A stretch of DNA of 12,893 bases from Funneliformis mosseae (taxonomy: Eukaryota > Glomeromycota > Glomeromycetes > Glomerales > Glomeraceae): contig CAJVPP010002997.1 in assembly GCA_910592005.1 (NCBI GenBank), positions 1-12,893 on the forward strand. Direction: 5' to 3'. Made by a program: the position numbers and the translations under genes. The notes beneath the pieces are model-generated. The model was not told the DNA's origin. It made no database searches and saw nothing but the letters and a program-made list of their open reading frames with translations. Below, piece by piece: positions 1 to 9,900 of the stretch (positions are counted from its first letter, which is position 1; the number at the start of each line of letters is the position of its first letter).

Positions 1-1151
1 AGTATTCCTTCTTGGCAATTATAACAGTTGTCCCAATCACAAAGGTTACAGGATCATATAAATGGGCATTTTGGGTATATTAATTTCTGCATTATTTGAA
101 GTCTTATGTCAATGAATTAATTCGTTCTTTTCTTAAGTTTGCAGCATTTCTCTCTATATTTTCGTTGTTAACCAACCTCACGTACGTTCTTTTGATGAAA
201 ATCAAACACAAGAGGATAAAAACCAAAGAATTATTGAAGTTAAAACAAAAGAAACATTTTGATCCTAAAATATTATTGATTCTTCCTGCTATTTATTGGA
301 TCATTGTTTCACTTGAAATTGTATTGGATAGTGTGTGGACTTCATTTTTAACCCTTAATACGTAAATATCCAACTCATTCACTTATAACTAAATTTGTGA
401 TTAAAAACTAATTTACATTTGTTTTTATAGGGAATTAATAAAAATTCGATGGAACCTTACGGATGAAATCGCGGCTTACAATTCTAGTATTTCTCAATTA
501 TTCCCAATCCTTCTTTCACCTTTTCTTGGATACTTATTAGATCGTTTCGGAAATCGTTCCTTGACCTGTAAGGATTAATGTTCATTTTTCTTGATCTTGA
601 TATGTATGTTAATGCCTTTCCTTCTTTTTCTTCTTGCTTTAGTGATTGTATCCGCAGTATTTCTCATCATATCAATATGTCTCCTTGGATTCACATTAGT
701 ATTTACTCCGATAATTGGAATGGCTTTTTTTTCAATATCACTTTCATTAGGACAAGTAGCATCATTGACATCAATATTAATACTAATACCTTTAGATTAT
801 ATTGGTACCGCATTAGGGATATATAAATCAAGTTCAAATATTGGATTAACAAGTTATGATATAATTGCAGGATTATTACAAGATATGGACAAAGGCAACT
901 ACGATATGGTAATGATATTTTATGTGATCAGTAGTATAATAGCTATAATAGTAACTATCAGCTTATTCTTTGTGTCAAAAAATTGGTGTGATGGTGTAAT
1001 GGATATGAAGAAGAATGAAAGGAAAGATTATTATGAGAAAAATCCTCTTAGACTTGATGAAAAACGCGGAGTAATGAATTACATCTTTATTAGTTGTTTT
1101 ATTTGTACGTTGGTTTCAAGTTGGATTTTATTTTTCATTTTTGTATTTTAA
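1..1151 (+). CDS. MFS transporter, 3' part (MFSD1-like)
   Basis: This is the 3' part of a multi-pass membrane transporter of the major facilitator superfamily; the 5' end is outside the window. Exons 1-74 (reading from base 3), 138-361, 431-567 and 643-1151 join into one frame of 313 codons ending at TAA 1149-1151. The introns (75-137, 362-430, 568-642) all start GT and end AG. Two of them are multiples of three but carry in-frame stops, so the breaks seen in unspliced DNA are intronic. About eight hydrophobic helices follow one another. The loop segment LLDRFGNR (window residues 134-141) matches the MFS motif-A position after a TM segment, preceded by SQLFPILLSPFLGY. The tail is a basic/acidic linker followed by one extra hydrophobic helix at the very C-terminus. 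The overall pattern resembles MFSD1-like transporters, which are lysosomal peptide exporters in animals; the substrate here is unknown. It is convergent with the helicase gene downstream. Family call is firm; subfamily is an inference. Confidence 0.8.
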
Positions 1152-1935
1152 ATAAAAACTTCATTTTACTTCATTATGAAAATGATTCGTAATGACAACT
1201 ATAAAACAATAAAGAATATATTCAACGCAGTAAAATCATTCATTTATCAAATGACTATTTGTAATTTATCTTAAAGATTTTTTATAAGATCACATTTTCT
1301 TAACATTCAAGTCAATGTTAAAAGGATCAAGGCATAAACTGGAGAATATGATTTCCACAAATTTTTCTAAAATACGTACTGAAATCATACATTAATCTAA
1401 TGTTGCAGTTTTGTATATTTTCGTTACATTTAGAAGTTTTCTATGTGATTACCGTTGTATTCATATTAAGAACAAGAATTCTCGATTTAATTTTTCAATT
1501 TTCTCATTATTTTAGAAGTTAAATAATAATGACCAACATCGTTTCTTAATTGAGTACTATACGAGTCCACTTCATGAATTTACATTTAAAAAAAAAAATC
1601 AGTTCTGGAGCTATCCTAATTACAAAACTCAGAAATAAATTTAAATCTTATAACAACAGAAAATCTTTTCTTTTTTAAAAACCTAAAGTTATATCTATTT
1701 TTATACGTCAAACATTCATATTCATAACAGGTAATGGTTCGTGACTCAGGCGTTGGGGCATAATGTAGAATATAATAAGCAATAAATCACCTATACCAAG
1801 CTTTCGGTTGAATGAAATTATATATCAAATCTCCTAACGCTAATTTTACATTCCAAATTCGACCAGCCTTCATTACGAAGAGCATGAGTGGATTTTTTAT
1901 ATTAAAATTCCAATTTAATTTACTGTGTGAATTAA
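1152..1935. other. AT-rich intergenic region
   Basis: This stretch follows the transporter stop. All frames are broken by stops, and there are long A and T runs. Short open stretches around 1800-1930 show no recognisable motif. Apart from the AATAAA hexamers near its start I see no RNA gene, repeat or regulatory site. Confidence 0.5.
1208..1213 (+). promoter_or_regulatory. Possible poly(A) signal of the MFS gene
   Basis: AATAAA lies about 57 bp after the transporter stop codon. Another AATAAA overlaps the stop codon itself at 1151-1156. In DNA this AT-rich the hexamer arises often by chance, so this is only a positional suggestion. Confidence 0.25.
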
Positions 1936-2082
1936 ATTATTAAACTACAACGTTGCCATCAAAGAAATGGAAAACGAATGGATAGCGTTTGGTATAGTTC
2001 GAAGTCTTCAGATCCAGTAAAATGGAATGCAGGATTTATTCCAAAATTTGAGCATGGTGTTAGAGCGACAGGTAAACTTTTG
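1936..2082 (+). pseudogene. Short coding-like stretch, unidentified
   Basis: A 49-codon open stretch is bounded by TAA at 1933-1935 and TAA at 2083-2085. Its composition looks protein-like compared with the surrounding junk: it includes DSVWYSSKSSDPVKWNAGF followed by a segment ending FEHGVRATGKLL. There is no start codon at the beginning and no clear continuation. A GT-AG pair (GT at 2072 to AG near 2157) would be possible but leads nowhere obvious. I do not recognise a family. It may be a relic exon of a decayed gene or a chance ORF. Confidence 0.2.
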
Positions 2083-2699
2083 TAATGGAACCAGTGGCAA
2101 TTTCCATATGTTTTTGTGTTCGAGATGGTAATTATATTTATCTCATAATCCATAAGTAAAACAAAGATAACTGTAAGAAATTTCTTCCAATGGGTTTCTT
2201 CGCCTAAAACACTAAGCTAAAGGATATTCGATACATTGGAAAAACGATCGAACCTGAAAACGAAACTAACAAAACGTAAAAAGAAAGAATATTTACAAAT
2301 AAACCGGTAAAAAAAATCACGTCGATCAAAAGTAGAAAAAAAAATTAAACTAAAAAACTGAAAGCGATCCAATAAACAAATAAAAAAATTAATCCTGTAA
2401 ACGTTTACAATGTAAAGATATGACGCAAAGTATTTTTTTTTAAATCATTTTTATACTCATTTATTTATTACATTCACTATTAATTTAATATAGAGAGTTT
2501 TTTTTAATGTAAAAGATTTCAAGATAGCGCATTATTTTACTATTCAATAAAGAATTTCAATTATTTTTTTTTAAAATATTATTTCGCTATAGCCTAATAA
2601 TCTTATTTCAGAACTTTCAAGAAACAATAACTCCGTCGTGATACTACTTTTTAATCTTTTTTTAAAAAAGTTAAGGCATTGTATAATCAATATAAATTA
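2083..2699. other. AT-rich intergenic region, no gene seen
   Basis: A-rich first half and T-rich second half, with homopolymer runs of 7-9 bases. No frame stays open for a convincing length and no structured RNA is evident. Confidence 0.5.
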
Positions 2700-2961
2700 T
2701 TATTTTAATTTTAATAGTAAATAGTATAAAATAAAATAAAGAAGATTGAGTGGATTGAATAACTGCTGACATCTTGCCTCTAGGTATGAACCAGGGTAGT
2801 TAACGCTTACTCCCACGCTCTGGGGAAATTGGGCACATAGTTGATATAGCCAACTACCACCTAGACCCCACAAAGTCGACAACAAACCCTGATCCAACAT
2901 GGGAACCTTTGGCCGGAACATCTATCATAACATGGGTGGATAGGATCATCAACATCCCATG

Positions 2962-2984
2962 GAATGAATGAAAATCATTCATTC
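2962..2984. repeat. Perfect 9-bp inverted repeat (hairpin)
   Basis: GAATGAATG (2962-2970) and CATTCATTC (2976-2984) are perfect reverse complements separated by the 5-base loop AAAAT. It lies in the body of the candidate SINE and could fold in its transcript. Function unknown. Confidence 0.6.
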
Positions 2985-3027
2985 ACCTTATTAGAAACTT
3001 GTTGTCATAACAGCATCCAATATTGCA

Positions 3028-3088
3028 CGTTGTGGGAGTCGTACCCGAGGATAGCTGGCTAGGAAATCTCACGCACTATCCCACAACG
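3028..3088 (-). promoter_or_regulatory. tRNA-like head with Pol III A/B boxes
   Basis: On the minus strand, GGTACGACTCC (3045-3035) matches the B-box consensus GGTTCGANTCC at all but one position. A weak A-box-like TAGTGCGTGAG lies at 3078-3068, 33 bp upstream, which is a tRNA-like spacing. The ends pair perfectly: CGTTGTGGGA (3088-3079) with TCCCACAACG (3037-3028), as an acceptor stem would, and the T-loop-like TACGACT is flanked by GGG and CCC. At 61 nt it is too short for a normal tRNA and has no clear anticodon arm, so it is a tRNA relic or SINE promoter rather than a working tRNA. Confidence 0.45.
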
Positions 3089-3094
3089 ACAATA

Positions 3095-3712
3095 CTCATA
3101 AGAAGTTATAATTATTTAATTTCACATCCCTTTAAATTGTCATATTCACGTGATTAAATATACAAATGACTGATGATTTAAAAAAAGTATATATTTTTTT
3201 ATACTTTGCATCATGGAGACAATTTTTAATTTTTTTTAAAAATATACTTTATACAGTAGTAGAAGTAGAATAATTGTTACTTTGTTAAAAAACATATCTA
3301 CAAACATGTTAACGGTAGTAATTTTTATAATTAATTTTTTTACACCAGTGGATAGCGGAATCATTCTTTAAATTTTTAAAACATAATAGCGGAGCAATAA
3401 AAATTGTAAATATTTAAACAGTTATATTTCTCGTTTAATTGATTCTTCAATATTATAACTTTATTACTTTTTATTTACTTTCTTTATTACCATTTATATT
3501 TCGATTATAACTATACTTTCACTTTCATACAAAATTTTACCAAACTTTAACTGACACGAATTCAATTATGTTAGCAAAATAACTCATATTAACTATGAGG
3601 ATATTCTTGATGGTGCTTGAGAATATAAGTGACGTTACTTTTTTATTGATGCCCTCCCCCGCATAATATTTTGAAAATTTGTAAATTGATTATTAATATT
3701 ATGAATTAATAA
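3095..3712. other. AT-rich intergenic region, no gene seen
   Basis: T-rich sequence between the candidate SINE and the GTPase relic. All frames are dense in stops. The only departure from AT-richness is a short C run near 3650-3660. Any promoter the ancestral GTPase gene had is not recognisable. Confidence 0.5.
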
Positions 3713-6003
3713 AATATTAACCTGATATTATTAGAAACACCATTTCAACACTTCTTATTCATCAATAGTATCGAAGAACTTTGCTTTGTTGAAAGAGGCA
3801 AACGTACACGTATACTCAATCTTATCAATCAACAATTTCGACCAATTACTTGTGATCTTCCATCTGATACCGCAAAAATTTAAGTTCTCCCGATGGCTCA
3901 TGTATTGTAGCATTCATAAGAGAAAATTCAGGACCTAAAACACCTTACGTTGATTATAATACTGATAGTGAATATACCGATAGTGAAGATGATGGCACGG
4001 ATGCGCTTACTAACAAAGCTAAAGAAATATGTCGTGCTTATGTTTATTTTTTTCAACGATTGAATACTCTAACTATGAAGGTAATTAAAAATTTTCATAT
4101 CCTCTTTAGCTTATATAAGATATATAAAAAAATAAACTAACTCTCTCGTTTTGAATAGTTATTAACTTGCCGCCTACTCTTCAATCCTTGGTGTTCCAAC
4201 AATTTCGTTTTATAAATAGACAACAAACCCACTCGATGTCACTTGATTTGAAAAATGAACGTTTCAGCTCATCAATAGTTAAAATTACGCTCGAAAAACT
4301 CAATATCGTTTCAAAAGCAAAAACTGACACTCGTTAATTGATTCTCATAACATTATGCTCATATTGAGGAAGGAATACTCATTTTAATCTGATCAAAAAG
4401 TTCAAAAAGGAGAATATATTGTGTTAATGGGTGAAAGATTCAATGTGGTAGATGTTATTTTGGATACAATGTTAAGAGTTACCGGCATTTTAAACCTACG
4501 TGCAAATTTAATAGTTGGACTGAATTCTGTATTGAACCGAAAACAAAACTAAATGGTCTCATCGATGCCTATAGATTGATGTTTGAGAAATATCCAGTTG
4601 ATCCCGAGCAAGATCGTTTTATAAATTTGAAAAATCGTTCTCGATATTGAGAATGAAGAAGTCGCGAGAAATTTGAGGGGTACATTACTGAAACTTTTGA
4701 AGGTTTGAAACGTACTAAAAAAAACCTACCTCAATATTAAAGAGATTTTCCACATCTGTCATAACTTTCTAAGAGCTTCATATTGAGAATTTGACGAGAT
4801 ATTCATCAAAATTACAAATTAGGAGAATGGATCATTCAACTTAGTTGTTTAATTCCTATACAAATTGCGATAGCAAGAAATAATTTATTTCAACCTCTTA
4901 GGGATGTATTGTCTTCAAATTATATGGAACATGATGATGGTTCTGGTCATCATGTGGATAGCATAGCAAAGAATATTTCTTTTGGATGGCATGAAGGAAT
5001 ATTTAAGTATTAAAAGTAAAAGTTGTTTCTAGTATGGGTGAACAATCGTGCGGAAAATCCTTTGATGGCTCCGCAATGGTAATTAGTAATATCTCCCTGT
5101 TACTTTTTTTTTTTTTAATTTATAAAAAACTAATTTATAAATTTTTAATTCAGCGTTGCGTTGATGGAGTATGGATGTCATTAGGTAAATTAATGATTTT
5201 ATATTGCATTATATTTTAAATTTTTTTTTAGGGGGGTAAAGATAACTTTATTTCAAGGATGTACAAAGGAGGATTCCTTGGCCAATGTTTAATGATGCTG
5301 GATGGTTTAAAACCTTATCTAATGTTAATAAAGATTTAAAGAAACAGAAAGCAAAATATGAAAATGCGCGAACCTTCTTACAAAATACAAAATTGATCAT
5401 GGCTAAATTGAAGGTTCGTAAAGTTATCCCGTTCTTGAGAAAATGATACTTATATTTTTAACCTTTTAGATATGTGATTGGGTTCGTTAGATGAAAACCT
5501 TATATAAAATCGCGTCGCAACTTAAAAAGGATTACTATCAATCACTGTTTCTTATGGTTTAGAACAAAAATCTCCTGATTTCGAACCTCTCTAAGTAAAT
5601 TTTATTTTTGTAAATTTACGTCGTTAAATAAGTTTTTAAGCTAGAGATATTAATTTTATAATATTTACTTATTTATTTCTAGAACCACGATACCAGAGAG
5701 CCAATTGAAGACCCAATGCACAAATTTTATTTGATTTCAATGGAACTGATGATGAAATATTAGCAGATACTGATATTCAATTATATGAAGACAGCTCATC
5801 TTTTGTCGAACTTTCTGATGATTTAAGAGAGTACTTCGGAACTTAAGTCCAATCACGAGAAGTATTTTCCGATGACACGAAATGGTCTATAATTTTAGAT
5901 TTTTTAGATATATCGCTGAGCGTCGCGTTGCACTCGTCACGGATTGGTATGGACAAAATACTACAAATTTTCCACAAGATAACAGTGATATTGTTAACGG
6001 AAG
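3713..6003 (+). pseudogene. Decayed VLIG-type large GTPase gene
   Basis: This is the relic of a very-large-GTPase (VLIG/GBP-like) gene. Coding fragments follow one another in the right order but in different frames. They include an N-terminal piece (3713-3880, ends TAA 3881-3883), a frame-shifted acidic piece (3883-4080, with TDSEYTDSED), and several fragments between about 4159 and 4740. Next come GEWIIQLSCLIPIQIAIARN and DSIAKNISFGWHEGIFKY (about 4820-5012), then the P-loop GEQSCGKS (5037-5060) followed at once by FDGSAM. A GT-AG intron (5079-5153) precedes RCVDGVWMSL. A short gap leads to KDNFISRMYKGG and then, one frame over, PWPMFNDAGWFKTLSNVN (from 5276). The end is around SDDLREYF and FPQDNSDIVNG (to about 6000). 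From family knowledge, about 200 residues normally lie between the GVWMSL strand and the KDNFI segment, so most of the G domain is deleted, and some residues just after the P-loop are missing too. In-frame stops also occur near 5492-5515 and 5853. No functional protein is possible. The outer limits are approximate. Confidence 0.75.
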
Positions 6004-6992
6004 GTTGGTGTCCGATATGTTTTCAACTGTCCGCATATGCAGTAGTAATGTATCACGTAAACATGCACAAAAGATTACAATTTCGAAATTAAATCTAAGG
6101 AAATTATCAACTTTTATGTTTCCATGCATCAATTTAAGAGAACTTTATTTATCATTGTTCATCATTAATGTGTGACCAAAACTCTAGTAGAAAAGTATTC
6201 AGAAATTTTACGCGTATATGGGATTTAACGGTGACATGATTACAAATTATTAAAAAAAAAAATTATCCCGCGCTTATGTTTATAGACAATCTATCTTATA
6301 GCATTTATAATCTAACTGTATTTATTGATATAGATGAACGGACTTGTTTGATAAGTGTTTTGAACTATTTAGGAAGTTATGCGTCAGAAATTCTAATCAT
6401 TGTTCAAAGATTCGTATTATTAAGGAGCCAAGGAAATTAAAAAAAATTCGGTTAGTATATAATGAAGTTCAATGCATAAAACTTTCGTTTAACCAAATAT
6501 CATGTGAGAAATTGTTGAAGAATGAAATTTAAACTTTGCAATATTTTTCATTAAAAAAATTCAAACGTTACTTCTGGTGTTTGTTGATCCGAGGAAAATG
6601 TTTCACGTTCAGATTTTTTTTACGATGCATGAGTAAAGTTATAATCGTGATAGAGAATTAATTGTTATTATGTAATTTATTTTATAACCAATTATTAAGG
6701 ACAAAAATTTTAGATGTCTACTATTGTTAACTTTATTTAACTTTTTAAAACTTTATCAAAAATCCTACGGATGAACAAATTCAGCAAATTTTTGATAAGC
6801 CTGATTTTGATAATTAATTTGCGATGAAGACTAAAAATTTTTTTTGGAATTATCAAATCCGAATACGTTAAAATTTTCATAAAGGTGAAATTTACAATAT
6901 ATTTTTTTTATAAATAAAGAAAAAAAAAAAAGAGAGAGAAAATGCGCAAAACCGAGAATATGAACTAATAAAATTTTCTGCGGAGAATAGTA
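6004..6992. other. AT-rich region with weak ORF remnants
   Basis: The open frame that ends the GTPase relic continues to 6175 without recognisable motifs. A 62-codon + strand frame at 6344-6532 (rich in Lys, Leu and Ile, containing LKKIRLVYNE) is faintly leucine-rich-repeat-like but not assignable. A short piece near 6764-6815 reads NPTDEQIQQIFDKPDFDN and then stops. These may be more relic DNA. The A/GA-rich run near 6916-6940 is simple sequence in the 3' flank of the helicase gene. No intact gene seen. Confidence 0.4.
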
Positions 6993-9900
6993 TTACAAAT
7001 TACCGAAATATTCATTTACTCTATTTCCGGCGGTTAATTGATAGCTTCTTCCACCAATGGCTACATTGCAATCTGGGCACCTACTCAACTCCATCGCTCC
7101 GCTACATTCCCCAATCGTATACTAAAAAAATATAAAATAAGTAAAAAATAACTATAAAATAAATATTTCAATTATATATGTTCAATTATTTACCGGGTGA
7201 CCGTTGGGACATTCAAACCAATGTCCTAATAAACATAAATGGTAAAGTTATTTAAAAGATTTGAGCATTAAAAATGTTGATTGATGTTTTACATACCTGA
7301 TCGTTTAAATTCGGTCTTCATTGCACGATGAATTTCTAATGTTTCTTCAACGCTTAAAGGTTTTCCAAGATTCTCTGCACTAGATTTAACATCATTGCAA
7401 CTTTTTAATACGTTGCTTAATCTCTCATGAATACCTTTCTTAAATGTCTCCTCAGCAGCATTGTATCCTTCACTTGTAAGTATACCCGAAAGGCCTTCCA
7501 CAATTTTATTACAGTTTTCTATAGTATTATCTCGGAGTTCTTTATCAATTATACTACTTCCATTAGATGGATATCTTAATTGATATTGAATTATTTTAAG
7601 ATCAAATTCTAATATTTCTACATTGGCTAAAAGTAGATGTCTACCATAATGAGTAGATTCTGCTACTTTCTTAAAAACATTTAGATGTTTTAAAATAGAA
7701 AGCTGTAGCCATTCAGCAAATTTTTTCCAGATTTCATTAATGTTTATGGATTCTTGATTGGTAACTTTTGATACTTTAGAAATTTCTTGAATTATAAATA
7801 AAACTTCGTGGAAAAGAATTTTTTGTATATTAATTAACTCAAAAAGTGCGTCTAAATAAATCCTATGATCTACCTTTGGTACTGAAATTCCTATTTGAGA
7901 AAGTGTTTCTTGCAAAACTCTGCCAGGTGAAAAATTTGAATCATTGGTATTTAGGTCTTCTGTAATATTAAGATTGGATAACTGAGAAATTAAATCTCTC
8001 TCAGCGTCATTTCTTGCTAATTTAGCTTGGTATCTTAAAAAAAAAAATATTGAGTTAGTTAAATTGAAAAGAAGATTATTTTTTTTAAAAAAAACCGCTC
8101 ATTATACTTACAAACTAGAGACAGCGGCTTCAAAAGCCTTTTTATGAGGTGGTTTTTTTGTTGCACAAAGAATTATGGTTAATTTCCTATAATTTCTTAA
8201 TAATCTACCAACATGAACAAGCCAAACTATATTACAATTATTGCCAAATCCATGATATTTTTCAATATTTTCGAAATATTCATAAGGAATAATTTCAGGT
8301 AGTTCAATATTTATAAAGTTATGTTCTTTAAATACGACTTCTCTTGGTCTTGAATCATCATGAGGTATTTTGCCTAAATTATTTTTTAATTCATTTCTCT
8401 TATTATTAATTTGTAGTTCAATCAATATCATTTGTTTGGTGATTCCTCGTAATTGGTTATCATATTTTGTAAGGAATTTTTTGTTTTGTGTGTCCAAGAC
8501 GCATTTATTAATGATTCTTCCATATCTCTTAACATTTTTAATTGGAATTCTACATGCTGGGCATGTTTTTGCATCTGTTAATGAAGCTGAGGAAAGAAAT
8601 TTGATTGATTTCCATCCCTTTTCAACTGAGCCTTCATAATATTCTCTCATTTCCATGTGCATATCCATAGTTTCCATGGTATATACATGCCCACAAGAAA
8701 GGACGATCATCCTTTCCTCATCCCAATCTATATCACTAAATGTAGCGCCCATAATTAAATCTGGCACTGTTTTTAAATGAAGTTTGTTATAAAAAAAATA
8801 TAGAGATAATATTAAATAACAATTAATTAACTTAAATTTTTTGATAAAATATTATTAATGGCAATTAAAAAATAAATAATAATCATACCTTGACTTCTAA
8901 CATTTATAGGAGCACATATAACGCAAAATAATTCTGAAGGACAATTTTCTCCACAAACTCCAGCACACACATGTCCACATTCCAATTGTTTATTACACCT
9001 TTCATTACAAGGTAATCTGTGGCAAGGTGCTCCACAACTTAATTCACATTTTCCTTGATGCTCACATTTCCATAAGCATTTCTCAGCGCATACAGCGCAA
9101 GGTTCTAAACATTCTTTATCACATGACGTATGCATGCATGATACAGTACACTTGTTCTTACACGGTGGGCACGCTTTCCCTTCATGACAATATGTATTAC
9201 ATATATGTTCACAGAATAATAATCTGTTACAAATATGTTTACAATTTCCATGGTTTGTTCGAGTTATTTTATTTAATTCTCCATGAATTTCTTGGGTAAT
9301 TTTATTTGTTTCTTCGTTTGATTCGTTCTTTGATTCTAGTTTTGAAAGTTTTTGACATCTGTAACATTCCATTAAGCATACATGGTCACATTCCAACAAT
9401 TTTCCACATTTTTCTCTACATATAGCATTATCGATGGATTCAAAACACTAAATATATGAAATACCGTATATATTAAAAACAATTATCATCAAAAAAAAAC
9501 AATATCAAGTGTATAAATTATTTACTTACATGAACTACTTTTGAATGTTCGCAATGAATTAATTGTTTTTCAACCATAGTTATACATTTGATAGTGTCTT
9601 TATCTTGATTTTGCCAACATTGTGCATTTTTTAATACGTGACCACAGCCAGGTAATATAATATCACCTATAGAAAATTCACATTTTCCACAATCTTCAAA
9701 ACATAATTTTGGACATGGATGGCCACATGGTTGATATAATCTTGTACATTTCTTAGGGCATTTAATTCCAATATGATCATCATTGTCTGAATGGCACTTA
9801 TAAATACAAACGTGTCCACAAATAAGAGACGATCTGCAAGGCTAAAAATAAAAAAAAATTGTGAACAAATTTCATTTTCTTATTAAAATGATGCTACACG

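Larger units (their letters stand above)
2700..3094 (-). mobile_element. Candidate tRNA-derived SINE-like element
   Basis: This block is clearly less AT-rich than its flanks and has sharp edges. Read on the minus strand it starts with a 61-nt tRNA-like head (3088 down to 3028), followed by roughly 330 nt of unrelated body, and ends in an AT-rich tail with TTTTATTTTATA-like repeats near 2700-2745. The body contains short inverted repeats: GGTAGTT 2795-2801 with AACTACC 2852-2858, and a nine-base hairpin at 2962-2984. Head, body and AT-rich tail are the usual layout of a Pol III SINE. I could not find convincing target-site duplications, because both flanks are low-complexity AT. A 73-codon minus-strand frame inside it (from 2921) has no recognisable motif and is probably fortuitous. 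Alternatives are a structured non-coding RNA gene or another repeat family. The edges are approximate. Confidence 0.4.

Noticed and set aside
578..826. 82-codon + strand frame starting at 578
   Set aside because: It overlaps intron 3 and the last exon of the transporter in another frame; the transporter frame has clear TM helices and consistent splice sites.
1959..2153. 64-codon minus-strand frame
   Set aside because: It lies opposite the orphan coding-like stretch, shows no motif and has a less protein-like composition than the + strand reading.
2700..2921. 73-codon minus-strand frame in the SINE-like block
   Set aside because: It is open because the block is less AT-rich; it has no recognisable domain and ends in the AT-rich tail. 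It is better explained as non-coding repeat body.
3028..3088. Functional tRNA gene
   Set aside because: Only 61 nt long, no anticodon arm, a three-base T stem and a weak A box; a relic or SINE head is more likely.
2700..3094. DNA transposon or MITE with terminal inverted repeats
   Set aside because: The 10-bp inverted repeats are both inside one end (3028-3088); no matching repeat occurs at the other end of the block.
5887..6132. 81-codon minus-strand frame
   Set aside because: It is the antisense shadow of the GTPase relic, whose + strand reading (TDWYGQNTTNFPQDNSDIVNG region) matches the family.
8370..8639. 89-codon + strand frame
   Set aside because: It is antisense to helicase exon 6, which carries the RING-like CGH and CPAC motifs.
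9027..9299. 90-codon + strand frame
   Set aside because: It is antisense to the cysteine-rich exon 5; the apparent hydrophobic composition comes from the complement of Cys and His codons.
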